In this document: positions 49,354 to 58,386 of the stretch, piece after piece
How positions within the stretch are numbered: the stretch's first letter is position 1
Layout: every line of letters begins with the position of its first letter
DNA from: CAIKHN01 sp964394565
GTDB lineage: Bacteria; Patescibacteriota; Patescibacteriia; UBA9934
DNA: 64,000 nt
Assembly (NCBI GenBank): GCA_964394565.1
Contig: CAYMYA010000001.1
Location: forward strand, 1 to 64,000
Direction of reading: 5' to 3'
Notes under the pieces: generated by a model
The model's input: the letters and a program-made list of their open reading frames with translations, nothing else
The model's database searches: none
What the model was told of the DNA's origin: nothing
Position numbers and translations under genes: made by a program

Positions 49354-50489
49354 ATCACTCGCGGAAGCGAGGAGGCAATGCGGGTTACCACCTCATAATG
49401 AATTGTACCGAGATGCGCCGCGATATCATCTGCACTAACGGTATGCATTCCATCACGACCGAGTAATGTCACTTCGTCGTCAATGGCGACTGACGGAACC
49501 GCGGAGACATCGGCCATACACACGTTCATACATATATTACCGACGATCGAGCATTTTCGTCCACGAATAATCACCTCTCCCCTGTTTGAAAGCCCACGAT
49601 CATACCCATCAGCATAGCCGACTGGCAACACCGCGATCCGAAGCGGCCGATTTGCGACATGAGTGCCGCCGTACCCAATAGCACTGCCTGGCGGAACGTC
49701 TTTGACCTGTGCGATGCGTGTCTTCCATTGTAGCACCGGAGAAAGCTCGATATTTTGGCGTCCCAATACGACGTGTCGTTTATGTTGTTTGCTTGCCCAA
49801 AGTCCGTACAACACAATGCCGTAGCGTACCATCGTTCCCTGCACATCTGGATTGGTCATAGCTGCAGCAGAACCTGCGATGTGCTGATATTGAGGATGGA
49901 ATCCAGCAGCGTGTATTGCTTCAAGCGCGAGGGAAAAATTCTGTACTTGAAACGCATTCATCGGATCTGTTGGCTCCTCTGCATTCGCAAAATGCGACGC
50001 AGCACTCATAAGCACCACTCGGCCTTCTGTACGCGAAATAAACTCTAAAAGATTTGCGGCTCCCCTCGGTCCGACGCCTTGGCGATGAAGACCGGTTTCG
50101 ATCTTTAATGAAACCCGTGCGGGGCATTCTGTAGTTCCGTATTTGCTCAATTCACGAATTGTGCGTTCGTCGTATACGGTTTGGATCGCGCCAATACTCA
50201 CAACGTCTTTCAGTCGTTCAGGGACGGTGTAATTGAGAATAAACACTGTTGCTGCTGGCGCGTGTGTTGCAAGAAGTATTGCTTCATCAATCGAATCAAC
50301 GGCAAAATGCGTTACCCCTGATTCGAGGAGCAGTGCAGTCATTTCTTGCTGACCATGCCCATAAGCATTTGCCTTAATGACTGCACAAAATTCGACCCCA
50401 GGAACGAGGAAACTTCGAAGTGCGGCGATGTTATTTTCCACCGCCGCACGCGAAATCTCGACCCATGTTTTGTGTCCGTGAAGAACCAT
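49347..50489 (-). CDS. alr: Alanine racemase
   Basis: A 380-residue PLP enzyme giving D-alanine for peptidoglycan. 'CAVIKANAYGHG' carries the PLP lysine K39; 'AIGYGGTHV' contains the second catalytic base Tyr; 'MNVCMADVS' and 'DDEVTLLGRDG' belong to the C-terminal beta domain. Length and order are normal. It is coupled to ftsQ (7-base overlap) and starts one base after the serS stop, which groups wall precursor supply, division and translation genes in one transcript. Confidence 0.94.
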   Translation of the reverse strand: MVLHGHKTWVEISRAAVENNIAALRSFLVPGVEFCAVIKANAYGHGQQEMTALLLESGVTHFAVDSIDEAILLATHAPAATVFILNYTVPERLKDVVSIGAIQTVYDERTIRELSKYGTTECPARVSLKIETGLHRQGVGPRGAANLLEFISRTEGRVVLMSAASHFANAEEPTDPMNAFQVQNFSLALEAIHAAGFHPQYQHIAGSAAAMTNPDVQGTMVRYGIVLYGLWASKQHKRHVVLGRQNIELSPVLQWKTRIAQVKDVPPGSAIGYGGTHVANRPLRIAVLPVGYADGYDRGLSNRGEVIIRGRKCSIVGNICMNVCMADVSAVPSVAIDDEVTLLGRDGMHTVSADDIAAHLGTIHYEVVTRIASSLPRVIW

Positions 50490-50490
50490 G

Positions 50491-51762
50491 CTATTTGCGT
50501 TTTTCTATGACGTCCTGACCGCCCATGTACGGACGGAGGACTTCTGGAATACGCACAGAACCATCGGCATTTTGATAATTCTCAAGAATTGCCACGAGCG
50601 TTCGCCCGATCGCAAATGCGGTGCCATTTAATGTGTGTACAAACGCCATTGTGCCAGCTTCTGTTCGATAGCGTGTATTCAAGCGACGGGACTGGAAATC
50701 TGTACACGTACTTGTGGAATGCGTTTCTCGGAACGTTTCTTGTGTAGGAATCCACGTTTCAATATCAAACTTTCTCGCAGCAGGAAGACCAAGATCGCCG
50801 GTGCATTGTTTAATAACGCGGTAATGCAGCCCAAGCCCCTGCATGAGCTCTTCTTCGATACTGCGCAACAACAGATGCTCTGCGTCCGACTCTTCCGGCG
50901 TTGTGAAGCTGAACATTTCAACCTTATCGAACTGGTGCATGCGGAGAATCCCACGAGTATCCTTCCCGTAACTTCCCGCTTCACGACGGAAGCACGCGGA
51001 AATCCCAACATACCGAATTGGCAATGAGGAACGCTCGAGAATTTCATCCGCGTGGAACGCACCGAGAGGCTGCTCTGCGGTACCAATGAGGTATAGGTTA
51101 TCTTTCTGGAAGTGATAGATTTCATCCTGTCCACCGTGTTCCAAGTACCCCATGGCGCGCATAATATTCTCGTTCACCATGTCTGGCACGATCATCGGCG
51201 TAAAACCGTGTTTTGCGGTTCTCGACATGGCGTAAGAAATCAGCGCCATTTGTAACCGTGCGCCGTCGCCAATAAGGTACGTAAACCGCGATGCTGCCGC
51301 CTTGGCGCCACGATCGACGTCAATAATGCCGAGTGCTTCGCCGAGGGCGAGGTGATCCTTTGGCTCAAAATCGAATGCTGGGCGCACACCAACCGTATCG
51401 AGGACTTCATTTTCTGAATCGTCTTTGCCAACCTTCACATCAGGAAGTGCAGGGTTCGGTATTCTGTACAACAGCTCCCGCAATTCTTCTTCAAGTGGCG
51501 TGAGCTCTGCATATAATGTTTCGGCCTTCTGGTCGACTGCGCGCATTTCTTCAATGAGACGCTTGCGTTCATCGGGCTCCGCCTTTGCAATCACACCGGA
51601 AGAAGCATTCTTCTGTGCTTTAATTGCTTCGACTTCTCCCGTCAATGAACGAACGCGCCGATCGAGGTCGAGCAAGCGCTCAACATCAACGGTGACGCCT
51701 TTTGCGAGAGATCGTTCTGCAAGTTCTGTGCTATGTTCACGTAAATATTTCATGTCGATCAT
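50491..51762 (-). CDS. serS: Seryl-tRNA synthetase
   Basis: A 423-residue class II synthetase. It has the N-terminal antiparallel coiled-coil arm (about residues 35-100, rich in Lys/Glu) that grips the long variable arm of tRNA-Ser. Motif 2 is 'ISACFRREAGSYGKDTRGILRMHQFDKVE', and motif 3 is 'NGTAFAIGRTLVAILENYQ'. The C-terminal end 'VLRPYMGGQDVI' is usual. Its start overlaps the nucleotidyltransferase stop by 4 bases. A second ATG at 51753 is possible. Confidence 0.95.
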   Translation of the reverse strand: MIDMKYLREHSTELAERSLAKGVTVDVERLLDLDRRVRSLTGEVEAIKAQKNASSGVIAKAEPDERKRLIEEMRAVDQKAETLYAELTPLEEELRELLYRIPNPALPDVKVGKDDSENEVLDTVGVRPAFDFEPKDHLALGEALGIIDVDRGAKAAASRFTYLIGDGARLQMALISYAMSRTAKHGFTPMIVPDMVNENIMRAMGYLEHGGQDEIYHFQKDNLYLIGTAEQPLGAFHADEILERSSLPIRYVGISACFRREAGSYGKDTRGILRMHQFDKVEMFSFTTPEESDAEHLLLRSIEEELMQGLGLHYRVIKQCTGDLGLPAARKFDIETWIPTQETFRETHSTSTCTDFQSRRLNTRYRTEAGTMAFVHTLNGTAFAIGRTLVAILENYQNADGSVRIPEVLRPYMGGQDVIEKRK

Positions 51763-52166
51763 AGAGGGTTCAGCAAGGATGATTTATAACGTTCAGGTTC
51801 GAAAGCATCGAGCACGATCAGTTTGGGTGACGATGTTCGATCCGAATAAAATCGCTCAAGATCTTTTTTGAGTGCACGTTGGTCGTACCCAAGAAGAATA
51901 ACGTCCGGATGAATGGTATCGAGAACGTGGTATTCGCCGTCTTGTTCATCGCCCATCACGACGTCGTCGACGAGCATGGATTCACGGAGTGTATCCGCAC
52001 GAACTTGCCAAGGCTGTTGTGGTGCGTGACCTTTCAGGCGTATCACACTCGCATCGTTTGGGACGACGGCGATGCATCGATCCACCCGAAAACGCGCTTG
52101 TTCAAGCATGGCGCGATGCCCTTCGTGCAAACCGTCAAACACGCCGAATACGACTCCAGTATTCAT
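51759..52166 (-). CDS. Small cytidylyltransferase-like protein (TagD/RibF-type)
   Basis: A 135-residue protein with the HxGH-type nucleotidyltransferase site 'GVFDGLHEGHRAMLEQA', also seen in glycerol-3-phosphate cytidylyltransferase and in the adenylyltransferase half of RibF. 'DVVMGDE' and 'PDVILLGYDQ' supply the second ribose/phosphate contacts. It lacks the riboflavin kinase half of RibF. Likely reactions are CTP or ATP transfer to a small phosphorylated compound; the substrate is not set. It lies between lysS and serS, 3 bases from the first and overlapping the second. Confidence 0.8.
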   Translation of the reverse strand: MNTGVVFGVFDGLHEGHRAMLEQARFRVDRCIAVVPNDASVIRLKGHAPQQPWQVRADTLRESMLVDDVVMGDEQDGEYHVLDTIHPDVILLGYDQRALKKDLERFYSDRTSSPKLIVLDAFEPERYKSSLLNPL

Positions 52167-52169
52167 ACG

Positions 52170-53669
52170 TCACGATTCATCCGTAGCGCCGCCTCGCTCA
52201 CTTTTTGGCTTCAGCGTCGGGAACGCAATAACTTCTTTCAAATTTGGAGCTCCGGTGATAAACGCAACTAACCGATCGATACCAATCCCTACCCCACTCG
52301 TTGGCGGCATCGCGTATTCCAGCGCAGTGAGAAATTCTTCATCTAAAAATTGCGCCTCCTCGCTTCCCTTTTCACGGAGCGATTCTTGTTCTACAAACCG
52401 CGCGCGCTGATCTAGCGGATTATTGAGCTCATGGTAGTACAAATTCACAATCTCCGCACCCATCATGACGAGCTGTGCACACGCGCTCTTTGTTGGATCG
52501 GCAGGATTTTGCCGCGCAAGTGGCTTTAAATCTGCAGGGTAATCAAACACCCACGTTGGTGCAACAATAGAGGCGCGACCAGTTTTTTTATACAGGGCAT
52601 CCAAATATTCTCCGAATCCATGGCAATCCTTGAAATCAATGGCGAGATTTTTTTCTTTTGCTGCCTGGAGCACAGCTTCTACATCCTTCAGCGTATCGAT
52701 ATCGATGCCGCTGGCTTCAAGAATGGTTTCCCGGAACGTTTTCCTTGGGAATGTCTGGGAAAAATCGAGCGTGATTCCCTCGATCGTCACCACCGTTGTA
52801 CCAAGACCACCCTGAACCCCCTCGCGAATCATTGCTTCGTTCAGTGTAATAAACGCTTCTTTCGTGGTGTACGCGTGGTACAGTTCAAGCATGGTGAATT
52901 CTGGGTTATGCGCGTAGTCGATACCTTCATTGCGAAAACACCGACCGATTTCATAAATCTTTTCCATGCCACCCACGACGAGTCGTTTTAAATACAATTC
53001 TGGAGCGACTCGCAAGTAAAAGTCCGTGTTCAGCGCGTTGTGATGCGTGATGAATGGCCGTGCACTTGCGCCGCCCGGAATGGGCTGAAGCATTGGCGTT
53101 TCAACTTCAAGGAAACCCGCGTCGTCCAGAAAACGACGCATGGCCGCAATAAGCTTTGAACGAACGAGCAGCCGTTTGCGAGATTCTGGGTTGGAAATTA
53201 GATCAAGTTCACGCTGCCTGTAGCGTATTTCTACATCCTGAAGTCCATGCCACTTCTCCGGAAGTGGCTTCAGCGCCTTCGCAAGCAAACGGAGCACTTT
53301 CGTGAGTATAGACTTTTCACCCGTCCGCGTGAGATATGCTGTTCCTTCAACTTCAAGAATATCACCGACATCTAACGGCGCGACCATTTCGGTATATCCG
53401 TCCGGAAAATCTTCCTGACGGATAACAATCTGCATGTCGCCAGAATTGTCCGCAATCCGCAGAAATGTGAGCGCACCAATATTGCGCAATGCCATCACGC
53501 GCCCAGCAACCGTTTCCTGTGCTGCTGACTCGACGCGTTGATCAAAGGTCTGAAGAAACTCTGCAATCGTCACGGTTCTGTTACTGCCAGCTGGATATGC
53601 CTCAATGCCCTGCGCAGTAAGTTGCGCGAGCCTGTCGCGTCGCATCTGTTCTTCCGCAGTCATGGTCAT
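52170..53669 (-). CDS. lysS: Lysyl-tRNA synthetase (class II)
   Basis: A 499-residue class II LysRS. The N-terminal anticodon-binding OB fold (about residues 50-150), motif 1 and 2 ('YEIGRCFRNEGIDYAHNPEFTMLELYHAY') and motif 3 ('GIGIDRLVAFITGA') are all present; the sequence between is usual. An in-frame ATG 6 bases downstream (53663) may be the real start. It follows greA by 5 bases. Confidence 0.95.
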   Translation of the reverse strand: MTMTAEEQMRRDRLAQLTAQGIEAYPAGSNRTVTIAEFLQTFDQRVESAAQETVAGRVMALRNIGALTFLRIADNSGDMQIVIRQEDFPDGYTEMVAPLDVGDILEVEGTAYLTRTGEKSILTKVLRLLAKALKPLPEKWHGLQDVEIRYRQRELDLISNPESRKRLLVRSKLIAAMRRFLDDAGFLEVETPMLQPIPGGASARPFITHHNALNTDFYLRVAPELYLKRLVVGGMEKIYEIGRCFRNEGIDYAHNPEFTMLELYHAYTTKEAFITLNEAMIREGVQGGLGTTVVTIEGITLDFSQTFPRKTFRETILEASGIDIDTLKDVEAVLQAAKEKNLAIDFKDCHGFGEYLDALYKKTGRASIVAPTWVFDYPADLKPLARQNPADPTKSACAQLVMMGAEIVNLYYHELNNPLDQRARFVEQESLREKGSEEAQFLDEEFLTALEYAMPPTSGVGIGIDRLVAFITGAPNLKEVIAFPTLKPKSERGGATDES

Positions 53670-53674
53670 ACGAT

Positions 53675-54136
53675 TTATTTCACTTCGAGAATTTTGTATG
53701 TGCTTGTACCTGATGGGAGTACGACATCCACCGATTCCCCATCCTTCGCACCCATGAAGACACTGCCCAGCGGCGATACGTTACTAATTTTTCCCGACAT
53801 TGGATCCGCTTCATTCGCGCCGACGATTTCAAACGTTTTCTTTACGCCATTTGATTCTGCAACAAACGTCGAACCAAGACCGATTTTTCCCCCACTCTTC
53901 TCTTCAACCACCACAGCGTCAACAATCATTTCTTGCAGCTGTACAATACGCGTTTCGTTTTGTGCCTGCTGCTCCTTTGCTTCGTGGTATGCAAAATTTT
54001 CGGAAAGGTCTCCCATTTCCTTGGCATCAGAGATTTTCTGTGCAATTTCCGGGCGCAACACCTTCATACGGTGCTGTAATTCTTCCTTCATAGACTGAAG
54101 GCCGGCTGCTGAAGTATATGTGACAAGATTTTCCAT
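53675..54136 (-). CDS. greA: Transcription elongation factor GreA
   Basis: A 153-residue factor that rescues stalled RNA polymerase by stimulating RNA cleavage. The N-terminal coiled coil ('MKEELQHRMKVLRPEIAQKISDAKEMGDLSENFAYHEAKEQQAQNE') carries the acidic tip D-x-x-E-x-G-D-L-S-E-N, and the C-terminal FKBP-like domain ends 'VVLPSGTSTYKILEVK'. The ATG at 54136 gives the classical length; an in-frame ATG 30 bases earlier is less likely. It heads the greA-lysS-(nucleotidyltransferase)-serS-alr-ftsQ-bcp run. Confidence 0.94.
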   Translation of the reverse strand: MENLVTYTSAAGLQSMKEELQHRMKVLRPEIAQKISDAKEMGDLSENFAYHEAKEQQAQNETRIVQLQEMIVDAVVVEEKSGGKIGLGSTFVAESNGVKKTFEIVGANEADPMSGKISNVSPLGSVFMGAKDGESVDVVLPSGTSTYKILEVK

Positions 54137-54228
54137 AAGATATGCGAGATAGTGTACCGTATTCATTCGATTAAGGTGTCTCCAAAAACAATCCCGCCAA
54201 AAGTGGCGGTACGTAAAAAGAGTATCCC

Positions 54229-54444
54229 ATGCCCACGAATGAGGGTCAAGACGAACCAAAAAACCTGAAATATCCTCAAAAGAAACAGCGCACCCACGGA
54301 AGTCAAGATTCGCCTTACTCCCCTCGGGCTAGCCACCGCCTCAGTATGAAGTGGAGTGCCGAGCTCTCACGTCATGCCTCACCACGTCGTCAGCTTCGTC
54401 AGCGTGTTATTGAGTTAGAGCACAACCTTCTTTTGAAAGAATGA
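54229..54444 (+). CDS. Doubtful 71-residue basic protein
   Basis: An open frame of 71 residues (MPTNEGQDEPKNLKYPQKKQ...) rich in Arg, Ser, His and Gln, ending in a short helix 'RQLRQRVIELEHNLLLKE'. No family is known. It lies in the gap between greA and the methyltransferase gene, whose last 38 bases it overlaps on the opposite strand. There is no strong ribosome site. It may be a real small protein or a chance frame. Confidence 0.3.
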   Translation: MPTNEGQDEPKNLKYPQKKQRTHGSQDSPYSPRASHRLSMKWSAELSRHASPRRQLRQRVIELEHNLLLKE

Positions 54445-55093
54445 GCGTGGCAGGACTAAATTTGTATGTGTCCCCAGCATGAGTTTGGGGGATGAGAATG
54501 GCTTGCTGATTTACACCTGAATCGTGTAGTCTCTTTTGGATAGTGGCAAATGTATTCTTATCTGAGAAGAGTACTAATTTACCTTGAGCAGATAATGCTT
54601 GATAACTAGCTCTGGCAAGTTGAACAAAAAGCCCACCATTGTCGTCTGGACCAAATGTAAATGCGGTGATCAGACTAATTCCTCCATGCAGTGAATGAAG
54701 AATGTCCAAGCCATCTTCGGTGTGAACAATAATTTTCGGTAAAACCTTTCTGAGTTGTGCCAACTGTGTCGGGTTGGTTTCGAGCGCTTCAACGCTTCCA
54801 CCAGCGATATTGCAAATTTCATTGAGCATAAAAGTCGGTCCGCCACCACCTGATCCAAAATCCATCACTCTTCTAAAATCGGATAAATTAAGGTGACCAT
54901 GCTTAATGGCCTCTTGCATAGCATGTAGTGAATATCTAGAACCATCTCTTTGCCATGTAAAAGCAGGATCAGATCGGAATTGGGGAAACTGTGCTACATC
55001 TAAATTTAATATTTGAGCCAGCTTCAAAGACTCGATCCTAGCCCTATCTGCTTTATCAAACCCTTTATGATCTAAGTCTTGTTTAAAATCCAT
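54407..55093 (-). CDS. Class I SAM-dependent methyltransferase
   Basis: A 228-residue Rossmann methyltransferase: 'VMDFGSGGGGPTFMLNEI' is motif I (SAM loop), 'VEALETNPTQLAQLRKV' holds the acidic residue for ribose, and 'ISLITAFTFGPDD' is the later strand. The 42-residue N-terminal helix pair is family-specific. The target is unknown. Base composition is more AT-rich than the adjoining greA and mrdA, and no partner gene is nearby, so recent acquisition is possible. Confidence 0.72.
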   Translation of the reverse strand: MDFKQDLDHKGFDKADRARIESLKLAQILNLDVAQFPQFRSDPAFTWQRDGSRYSLHAMQEAIKHGHLNLSDFRRVMDFGSGGGGPTFMLNEICNIAGGSVEALETNPTQLAQLRKVLPKIIVHTEDGLDILHSLHGGISLITAFTFGPDDNGGLFVQLARASYQALSAQGKLVLFSDKNTFATIQKRLHDSGVNQQAILIPQTHAGDTYKFSPATLILSKEGCALTQ

Positions 55094-55152
55094 ATTGCTT
55101 ACAATACATCATACAACTATTTCGGTTTCTGTGGATTTAACCCTGATTCGCC

Positions 55153-57072
55153 CTATTCCCCTCGCGAGCGATTCGCGAACCACCAGGCAAAGATTTCTTT
55201 AGCGATTGGGGTGGTGTAGTAGGCGTTACCAGCTTGTTCTACAATCACGGTGACGGCGATTTCGGGTTTTGCGAAAGGACCAAAGCCGGTGAACCAGGTG
55301 TGCTCCGCCTTCCCCGTCGCCCATTGCGCGGTACCGGTTTTTCCCGCAACAGGCTCGGCGAGATCTTGCATAATCGTCGCACTGCCGTATGTGATTGTTG
55401 CGCGCATCGCGTCGCGAATAACGTTTGCGATATCTTCTGGCATAATGCGTTCTCCGGATGAAGTTTGGTTCAATGCCAAGTGCGGCGTCATCATCGTCCC
55501 CCAGTTCGCAAATGTTGCGGTGGTGCGGTTCATTTGAAGCGGTGTGACGAGCAAATCTCCTTGGCCAATGGAAACGTTATAGGTGTCTCCGATATACCAG
55601 GGTTCGCCTTTTGCGCTCAGTTTCCATTCTTTTGACGGCAAAAATCCAACCGCTTCGTTTGGAAGGTCAACGCCTGACGGTTCCCCAAGCCCAAACAAAT
55701 TCGCGTACCGCATTAAACGCTCAATACCAAGCCCTTCAAATGCCTCATTACCGCCACCGATAATGTAAAAGAACGTATTCACGGAATCGGCAATTGCGTG
55801 ATACACGTTTGTGGAGCCGTGCCCGGCAGAACGCCAATCGGGAAAGAATCGCGAGCCAAGCCAAAGGCCACCCGTGGAAAGGAAACTTGTTGACGGCGTG
55901 ATAATCCCTTCCATCAACGCAGCAGCGGCATACACCGGCTTCATCGTGGAACCAGCGGGATATTCCCCCTGCGTTGCCCGAGGGAATAGTGGAGCGTCAG
56001 GGTTCTCGAGCAACGCAGAATATTCCTCCTGCGTAATGCCACGCGCAAACATGTTCACATCGTAGGACGGGTACGAAAGCATGGCGAGAATCTCCCCAGT
56101 GTTTGGATTGGTGACAACAGCTGCAGCACGCTTGATTTCTGCATTTTCGAGAGAAGTATTGAGAATCGCCTCAATGGCTCTTGTGAATTCCGCATCGATG
56201 GTGAGCGATACGTTTTCGCCCTGCACGGCATCGGTCTTTTTTAGTGTACGCAGCGGCACGCCCTCAGCATCCACTTCGACAATTTCAACTCCTGGCGTAC
56301 CGCGAAGGACGCGCTCATATTCTGCTTCAATCCCCTGCCGTCCGATACTATCGAATCTGCGGTACCCCTCCGCACGTAACGTTTCAACGTCATCTGGCGG
56401 AATGCTCCCAGTAAAACCGAGCACGTGTGAGAGCGTCGGCATCCACGTGGTGGCATACGAACGTGTGGACGCGAGTTCAACAGTGAGCCCCGGGTGTTCT
56501 TCGTGCGTTGCGAGGTATGCGAGGGCTTGCAGGTATGGCACGTCGTCTGCAAGCAACACCGTAGCATCGTGTTGCGCGGCAAGATATCGTGATTCAAACT
56601 CGTTCACCGAAACCGTAAATTGAGCACCAAGTTCAGCAAAATATTTTGCGCGAAGTAATTGATCCGTGGGAATATCGGCAACGCTAACGACAAGATGAAA
56701 CCTCGGCGTGTTCCATGCAAGCGTCTCACCCCGACGATCTGTAATGACTCCACGGTTCGGAATGACGACTTTCGTACGGGTACGATTATTATCCGCAATC
56801 GCGCGATACACCTTACCTTCCACAATTTGCCACTGGCCAATACGAACAAGAAAAATACTGAACGTCACAACGAGCAAATACAGACCAATCTTCTTTGCGC
56901 GTGCTGAGACGATATTCCCAACATAACTCCCCGTTGATAGTTCTGAGGTTGATCGTTGTGCAAGAACGTCATCAAACGTTTCGTCCATCGCACCAAATGC
57001 CAATGTTCCGATCGCGTCATCGTCGGCCAACGGAAATACGGTACGTTCTTTTTTCTGTCGACGAAACATCAT
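55153..57072 (-). CDS. mrdA: Penicillin-binding protein 2 (elongation transpeptidase)
   Basis: A 639-residue class B PBP that cross-links side-wall peptidoglycan with the MreBCD/RodA machine. A membrane helix (about residues 65-85) is followed by the PBP dimer/pedestal region ('RTRTKVVIPNRGVITDRRGETLAWN') and the transpeptidase domain: S-x-x-K is 'STMK', S-x-N is 'SVN' and K-T-G is 'KTGTAQW'. The start is the ATG at 57072, overlapping mreD's TGA by 4 bases. It is the last gene of the mreB-mreC-mreD-mrdA set. RodA, usually next, is not in the window. Confidence 0.94.
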   Translation of the reverse strand: MMFRRQKKERTVFPLADDDAIGTLAFGAMDETFDDVLAQRSTSELSTGSYVGNIVSARAKKIGLYLLVVTFSIFLVRIGQWQIVEGKVYRAIADNNRTRTKVVIPNRGVITDRRGETLAWNTPRFHLVVSVADIPTDQLLRAKYFAELGAQFTVSVNEFESRYLAAQHDATVLLADDVPYLQALAYLATHEEHPGLTVELASTRSYATTWMPTLSHVLGFTGSIPPDDVETLRAEGYRRFDSIGRQGIEAEYERVLRGTPGVEIVEVDAEGVPLRTLKKTDAVQGENVSLTIDAEFTRAIEAILNTSLENAEIKRAAAVVTNPNTGEILAMLSYPSYDVNMFARGITQEEYSALLENPDAPLFPRATQGEYPAGSTMKPVYAAAALMEGIITPSTSFLSTGGLWLGSRFFPDWRSAGHGSTNVYHAIADSVNTFFYIIGGGNEAFEGLGIERLMRYANLFGLGEPSGVDLPNEAVGFLPSKEWKLSAKGEPWYIGDTYNVSIGQGDLLVTPLQMNRTTATFANWGTMMTPHLALNQTSSGERIMPEDIANVIRDAMRATITYGSATIMQDLAEPVAGKTGTAQWATGKAEHTWFTGFGPFAKPEIAVTVIVEQAGNAYYTTPIAKEIFAWWFANRSRGE

Positions 57073-57560
57073 GAGAGCGGTTTTAATGCGACGCGTGAGC
57101 CGATCGTGCGGCGAAATGACCGAATGAGCATCGTTCCCAAATAAAGCGTTGGAATCAGGAGGAGTTCCTGAATCCATAGTGTTGAAAAAGAAATGTTCCA
57201 CGTGACGTGAAAGAGTCCATGCACAAAGCCATGAATCACCCACAATATCACGATACCAAACCCATGCGCGACGAGCCCAACACCAAGCAAGGCATACAAC
57301 GAGCGTGTGCTAAAAATTTTAATCATGAAGAGTGGCCCCAACATGGCGATGATCGCCGAAACAAAATCCCCTCGCAATATGGCAAGCGCGAGAAACCAGA
57401 CAATCCCCTCAGGAATACCAACGCGCTGTAAGACGAGAAGCCCTGACGTCATCATCAGTGGAATGAACGCGATCCAATCGTCGAAAACCCAAAGGACGGA
57501 CGTCTCCAGGGCGAGCAGTATACAAAATGTTAGCGTGAGCACTATTGAAGACCGAATCAT
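57069..57560 (-). CDS. mreD: Rod shape-determining protein MreD
   Basis: A 163-residue membrane protein with five or six helices, beginning MIRSSIVLTLTFCILLALETSV. Its identity rests on position between mreC and mrdA and on helix number; MreD sequences are poorly conserved. It overlaps mreC by 4 bases at its start and mrdA by 4 bases at its end, so translation of the three is coupled. Confidence 0.8.
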   Translation of the reverse strand: MIRSSIVLTLTFCILLALETSVLWVFDDWIAFIPLMMTSGLLVLQRVGIPEGIVWFLALAILRGDFVSAIIAMLGPLFMIKIFSTRSLYALLGVGLVAHGFGIVILWVIHGFVHGLFHVTWNISFSTLWIQELLLIPTLYLGTMLIRSFRRTIGSRVALKPLS

Positions 57561-58378
57561 AGTTCTGGAACAATGTGTTGAATGACCAAAACAACATTCC
57601 ACGCCCGCGGATCATGAATTGGCGTCACTGTTGCGGTCACAAATGGCGCGCTTTCTTCAGTCGTCACCGTTTCCACAATGCCAATAAGTAACCCCTCGGG
57701 AATATTCCCTCCAAGCCCACTGGTCACCACGCTGTCGCCAATCGCAATCGTGGCATCCTGCGGAACGTACTGCAATGATAATACCGCCCCCTCATTCCCT
57801 ACCACGAGCCCAAGAGTTTTTTCTTGCCCAAGTATCGTTGCAGTAATCGCACTTTGAGGATCTTCTATGAGCCGAACAGTCGCTTGCGTCTCCTGAACAC
57901 GTATAATGGTACCGAGCAAATATCCTTCCCCAATGACGACGGCATTGCCGATACGAATACCGTCGCGTTCCCCACGATCGATGATGATATCTGAGGACGC
58001 TAAGACCCCGCGTGCGATCACGCGCGCTGCAACCTTTTGCAGATTCTCCGATGTTCGTTCATATGCGAACAATTGTCTCCACTGAGCAACTTCGTCTTCT
58101 GCACTCGCGAGACGAGTGTTTCGTGCAACCTGATCTACCAACGTTTCCACGCACGCATTCAATCGATGCATTGTGCTATCGTCATTCGCGAAAACACGTG
58201 ATGTCATTTGCGCAACGGTGTTTGCTACCGCATACATGCCTCCAGAAATACGGTGTAGTGCACCTGCAATCAGCGGAATACGCGATACCATCCAAAAAAC
58301 GAGTAACGCAGCAAAAAAACCCGCAAACCGCTTCACGGCAACCTGGGCTTTTTCCGAAAAATACCATGCACGAGGCAT
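57557..58378 (-). CDS. mreC: Rod shape-determining protein MreC
   Basis: A 273-residue bitopic protein: one helix (about residues 14-33), a coiled coil (about 55-90), then the double beta-barrel of MreC ('VIARGVLASSDIIIDRGERDGIRIGNAVVIGEGYLLGTIIRV', 'SVVTSGLGGNIPEGLLIGIV'). It links the cytoplasmic MreB filament to PBP2. It starts 8 bases after mreB and overlaps mreD. The C-terminal end 'PRAWNVVLVIQHIVPEL' is typical. Confidence 0.92.
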   Translation of the reverse strand: MPRAWYFSEKAQVAVKRFAGFFAALLVFWMVSRIPLIAGALHRISGGMYAVANTVAQMTSRVFANDDSTMHRLNACVETLVDQVARNTRLASAEDEVAQWRQLFAYERTSENLQKVAARVIARGVLASSDIIIDRGERDGIRIGNAVVIGEGYLLGTIIRVQETQATVRLIEDPQSAITATILGQEKTLGLVVGNEGAVLSLQYVPQDATIAIGDSVVTSGLGGNIPEGLLIGIVETVTTEESAPFVTATVTPIHDPRAWNVVLVIQHIVPEL

Positions 58379-58386
58379 ACGGGAAA